Part shown: positions 4,660-5,976 of the stretch, one piece after another
Numbering within the stretch: the first letter of the stretch is position 1
Layout: every line of letters starts with the position of its first letter
NCBI GenBank assembly: GCA_022708765.1
Contig: JAKIYB010000282.1
Location: 1 to 5,976 of the forward strand
Length of the DNA: 5,976 nucleotides
Direction of reading: 5' to 3'
Source: Armatimonadota bacterium
GTDB lineage: Bacteria > Armatimonadota > Hebobacteria > CAIYQO01
Program-made: the position numbers and the translations under genes
The notes under the pieces: model-generated
Seen by the model: the letters and a program-made list of their open reading frames with translations, nothing else
The model's database searches: none
What the model was told of the DNA's origin: nothing

Positions 4660-5793
4660 ATGCCTGTTCGCATTCTCGCACTCCTACTCGGCAGCCTGCT
4701 GGGCGCGGCGGCGCTGGGGGTGGACCCGTCGGCGCCCTTCACCCGCGAGGTGTCCCGCACGCCGTGGGGCACCTTCATTGTCTTCCATCGAACCCCGGCT
4801 ACCACGGAAGATCTGGAGATGCCGCTTTTCACCGGCGCGCTCACGGACGAGAGCTTCGTCTACCGCGTGCGCGACCGCAAGAAGCGTGACGTGCTGCGCA
4901 TGGCGCGCGTGACTTTCATTACCCTGACTCCGCTGGAGGAGGTGGCGACGTTTTACGCGCGCGCGCTTGGCGAGGGCATGACCCGCGAAACGAACGCTGA
5001 GACCGGCGAGATAACACTGGCCCGCGGCACCGCCGACAACCTGTGGCTGGTGGTGATTGCCCCGAAAGAGAAAACCTGTCACGTGCGCCAGGAGCGCATT
5101 CAGCAGTTCACGGCGCCGCCGCGCGAACTGACCGCCGAAGAGCTGCGCGTGGCGCGCGTCTACGCCGAGGTGATGGCGACCTACCTGCGCGCCCCCCGCA
5201 TCGCCGTCACCGTGGAGCAGCACACGGAACTCTCCGAGGCGATGGCGGAGGGTACGCGCACCTCCCCGCCAGTATTGACCTGGAAGATTGACTTTACCCG
5301 CCCAGCATCGCTGACGCTCAGCGCGGCGGTGGGCGAGACGCTGGGACTGGAGATCATGACGAAAGATGGCGCGCTGATCGTCTCGCGCCAGGGCCGCGAC
5401 GACGAGACGCGTCCCCTGGACGGCGCCATCACGCTGGCAACGGTGCCGGAACTGCGCGGCGACCCATTGGCGCGCATGGTCTTCGGCGAAGACCTGCCGA
5501 CCGACGCCGATTACCTGGCGCTCTCCGCCATGCCGGGCATCCCCCCGCATAAACAGGTGCGGATGACGCTCACCTTTCCCGAAGAAGAGATGGTGTTGAC
5601 GCTGCTGATTGATCGCCAGCGAAACACCGTGCTGCGCAGCGAAGTGCTGCTGACCGGCGAAGAGAACCGCTGGGTGCGCACGATTCGCACCTACACCGAC
5701 TATCACATTGAGCCTGCCATGCCCGCCCCGGCGCCTGATGGCGCCGCCACGCACCGGTCACCGACGGAGCCACCCGCGATGACCGGCCCATGA
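4660..5793 (+). CDS. Exported protein with LolA/DUF2092-like C-terminal domain, function unknown
   Basis: This 377-residue protein starts with a signal peptide (basic M-P-V-R, hydrophobic core 5-19, probable cleavage after the Ala-Leu-Gly at 18-20). It has no lipobox cysteine, so it is likely soluble in the periplasm. Two regions follow. Residues about 24-150 form a beta-rich part with a helix PLEEVATFYARALGEGM (91-107) and then strands, resembling small 'FYxxxLxxxGW' domains of unknown role. Residues about 160-352 begin with a long helix (LRVARVYAEVMATYL) and continue with alternating strands in the manner of LolA-like/DUF2092 periplasmic proteins, whose half-barrel binds lipid or lipoprotein acyl chains. 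This fold call is inferred from pattern, not from a diagnostic motif. The tail (352-377) is Pro/Ala-rich. AAGGGA (4647-4652) lies 7 bases before the ATG. The stop overlaps the next gene's ATG (ATGA), implying translational coupling to the MFS permease. Confidence 0.8.
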   Translation: MPVRILALLLGSLLGAAALGVDPSAPFTREVSRTPWGTFIVFHRTPATTEDLEMPLFTGALTDESFVYRVRDRKKRDVLRMARVTFITLTPLEEVATFYARALGEGMTRETNAETGEITLARGTADNLWLVVIAPKEKTCHVRQERIQQFTAPPRELTAEELRVARVYAEVMATYLRAPRIAVTVEQHTELSEAMAEGTRTSPPVLTWKIDFTRPASLTLSAAVGETLGLEIMTKDGALIVSRQGRDDETRPLDGAITLATVPELRGDPLARMVFGEDLPTDADYLALSAMPGIPPHKQVRMTLTFPEEEMVLTLLIDRQRNTVLRSEVLLTGEENRWVRTIRTYTDYHIEPAMPAPAPDGAATHRSPTEPPAMTGP

Positions 5794-5976
5794 CCCTTCC
5801 CGCAGCCTGGCAGCACTACCGCCGGAACTTTTCGCTGTGGACGGTGGAGACCGCCGCCTGGGTCTTCGCCACCGCCTTCATTGACAGCACCACCGTGCTG
5901 CCGGTGCTGGTGCTGGCGCTCTCCGATTCGCCCTTCCTCGCCAGCCTCATCATCAGCATCCGCTACGGCGGGCAGA
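5790..5976 (+). CDS. MFS transporter, N-terminal fragment (continues past the right edge)
   Basis: The first 62 codons are visible. A short basic N-terminus (Q-H-Y-R-R-N-F) leads into a first membrane helix beginning near residue 17, containing AFIDSTTVLPVLVLAL. A second hydrophobic segment, SPFLASLIISIRYGG, follows. The order 'N-F ... F-x-D-x-T-T-V-L-P ... S-P-F-L ... S-x-R-x-G-G' is a recurring N-terminus among bacterial MFS permeases, so the family call is reasonable although the substrate cannot be told. The ATG at 5790 overlaps the upstream TGA by two bases (ATGA), and no good Shine-Dalgarno lies at the right distance. Translation therefore probably depends on ribosomes finishing the upstream gene. 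Confidence 0.78.
   Translation, partial: MTLPAAWQHYRRNFSLWTVETAAWVFATAFIDSTTVLPVLVLALSDSPFLASLIISIRYGGQ

Noticed and set aside
3024..4844. A 606-residue open frame on the minus strand across pepP and the response regulator
   Set aside because: It is antisense to two proteins with complete catalytic motifs, shows no family resemblance and has the low-complexity Arg/Ala/Gly/His composition of GC-rich shadow frames.
4684..5754. A 356-residue minus-strand open frame opposite the LolA-like gene
   Set aside because: It is rich in His, Arg, Gly and Gln as expected of an antisense shadow. The plus-strand frame has a signal peptide, Shine-Dalgarno and start-stop overlap with the next gene.

Overview
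The window is GC-rich bacterial chromosome, densely coded, with ordinary Shine-Dalgarno spacing and sigma70-like promoters. No phage, insertion-sequence, CRISPR, tRNA or rRNA signal is visible. Protein content (an N-terminal-signal NAGPA-family protein, a CBM9-like protein, an alpha/alpha-toroid-like protein, a type II dehydroquinase beside an M24B peptidase, and a LolA-like periplasmic protein coupled to an MFS permease) suits a free-living heterotroph with a periplasm or cell-wall space. Armatimonadota or a similar deep-branching phylum is a guess from gene style only; nothing here proves the taxon.

Left part (1-2291), minus strand: three genes read leftwards. They are a CBM9-like carbohydrate-binding protein (1623-2291), an exported phosphodiester-glycosidase (NAGPA/DUF2233) family protein (710-1522), and an uncharacterised helical protein cut off by the left edge (590 to beyond 1). 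Gaps of about 100-120 bases, a good promoter before the last gene and a strong hairpin before the middle gene suggest separately controlled units. A shared theme of glycan recognition or turnover is plausible but inferred.

Centre (2298-2518): a divergent intergenic region. It holds a good sigma70-like promoter firing rightwards, with a perfect 6-bp inverted repeat abutting its -35 box.

Right part (2519-5976), plus strand: aroQ (type II 3-dehydroquinate dehydratase, shikimate pathway) and an M24B Xaa-Pro aminopeptidase lie 10 bases apart and are almost surely co-transcribed. This is the known aroQ-pepP pairing, but the efp that often follows is absent. Next come a stand-alone CheY-like response regulator with no kinase or output domain beside it, then a 377-residue exported protein with a LolA/DUF2092-like C-terminal half. 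The stop codon of that gene overlaps the start of an MFS transporter that runs off the right edge. The exported protein and transporter form the least understood unit here and are the best candidate for something new. Most of the rest is recognisable housekeeping and glycan-related content, and no dramatic novel system is evident.
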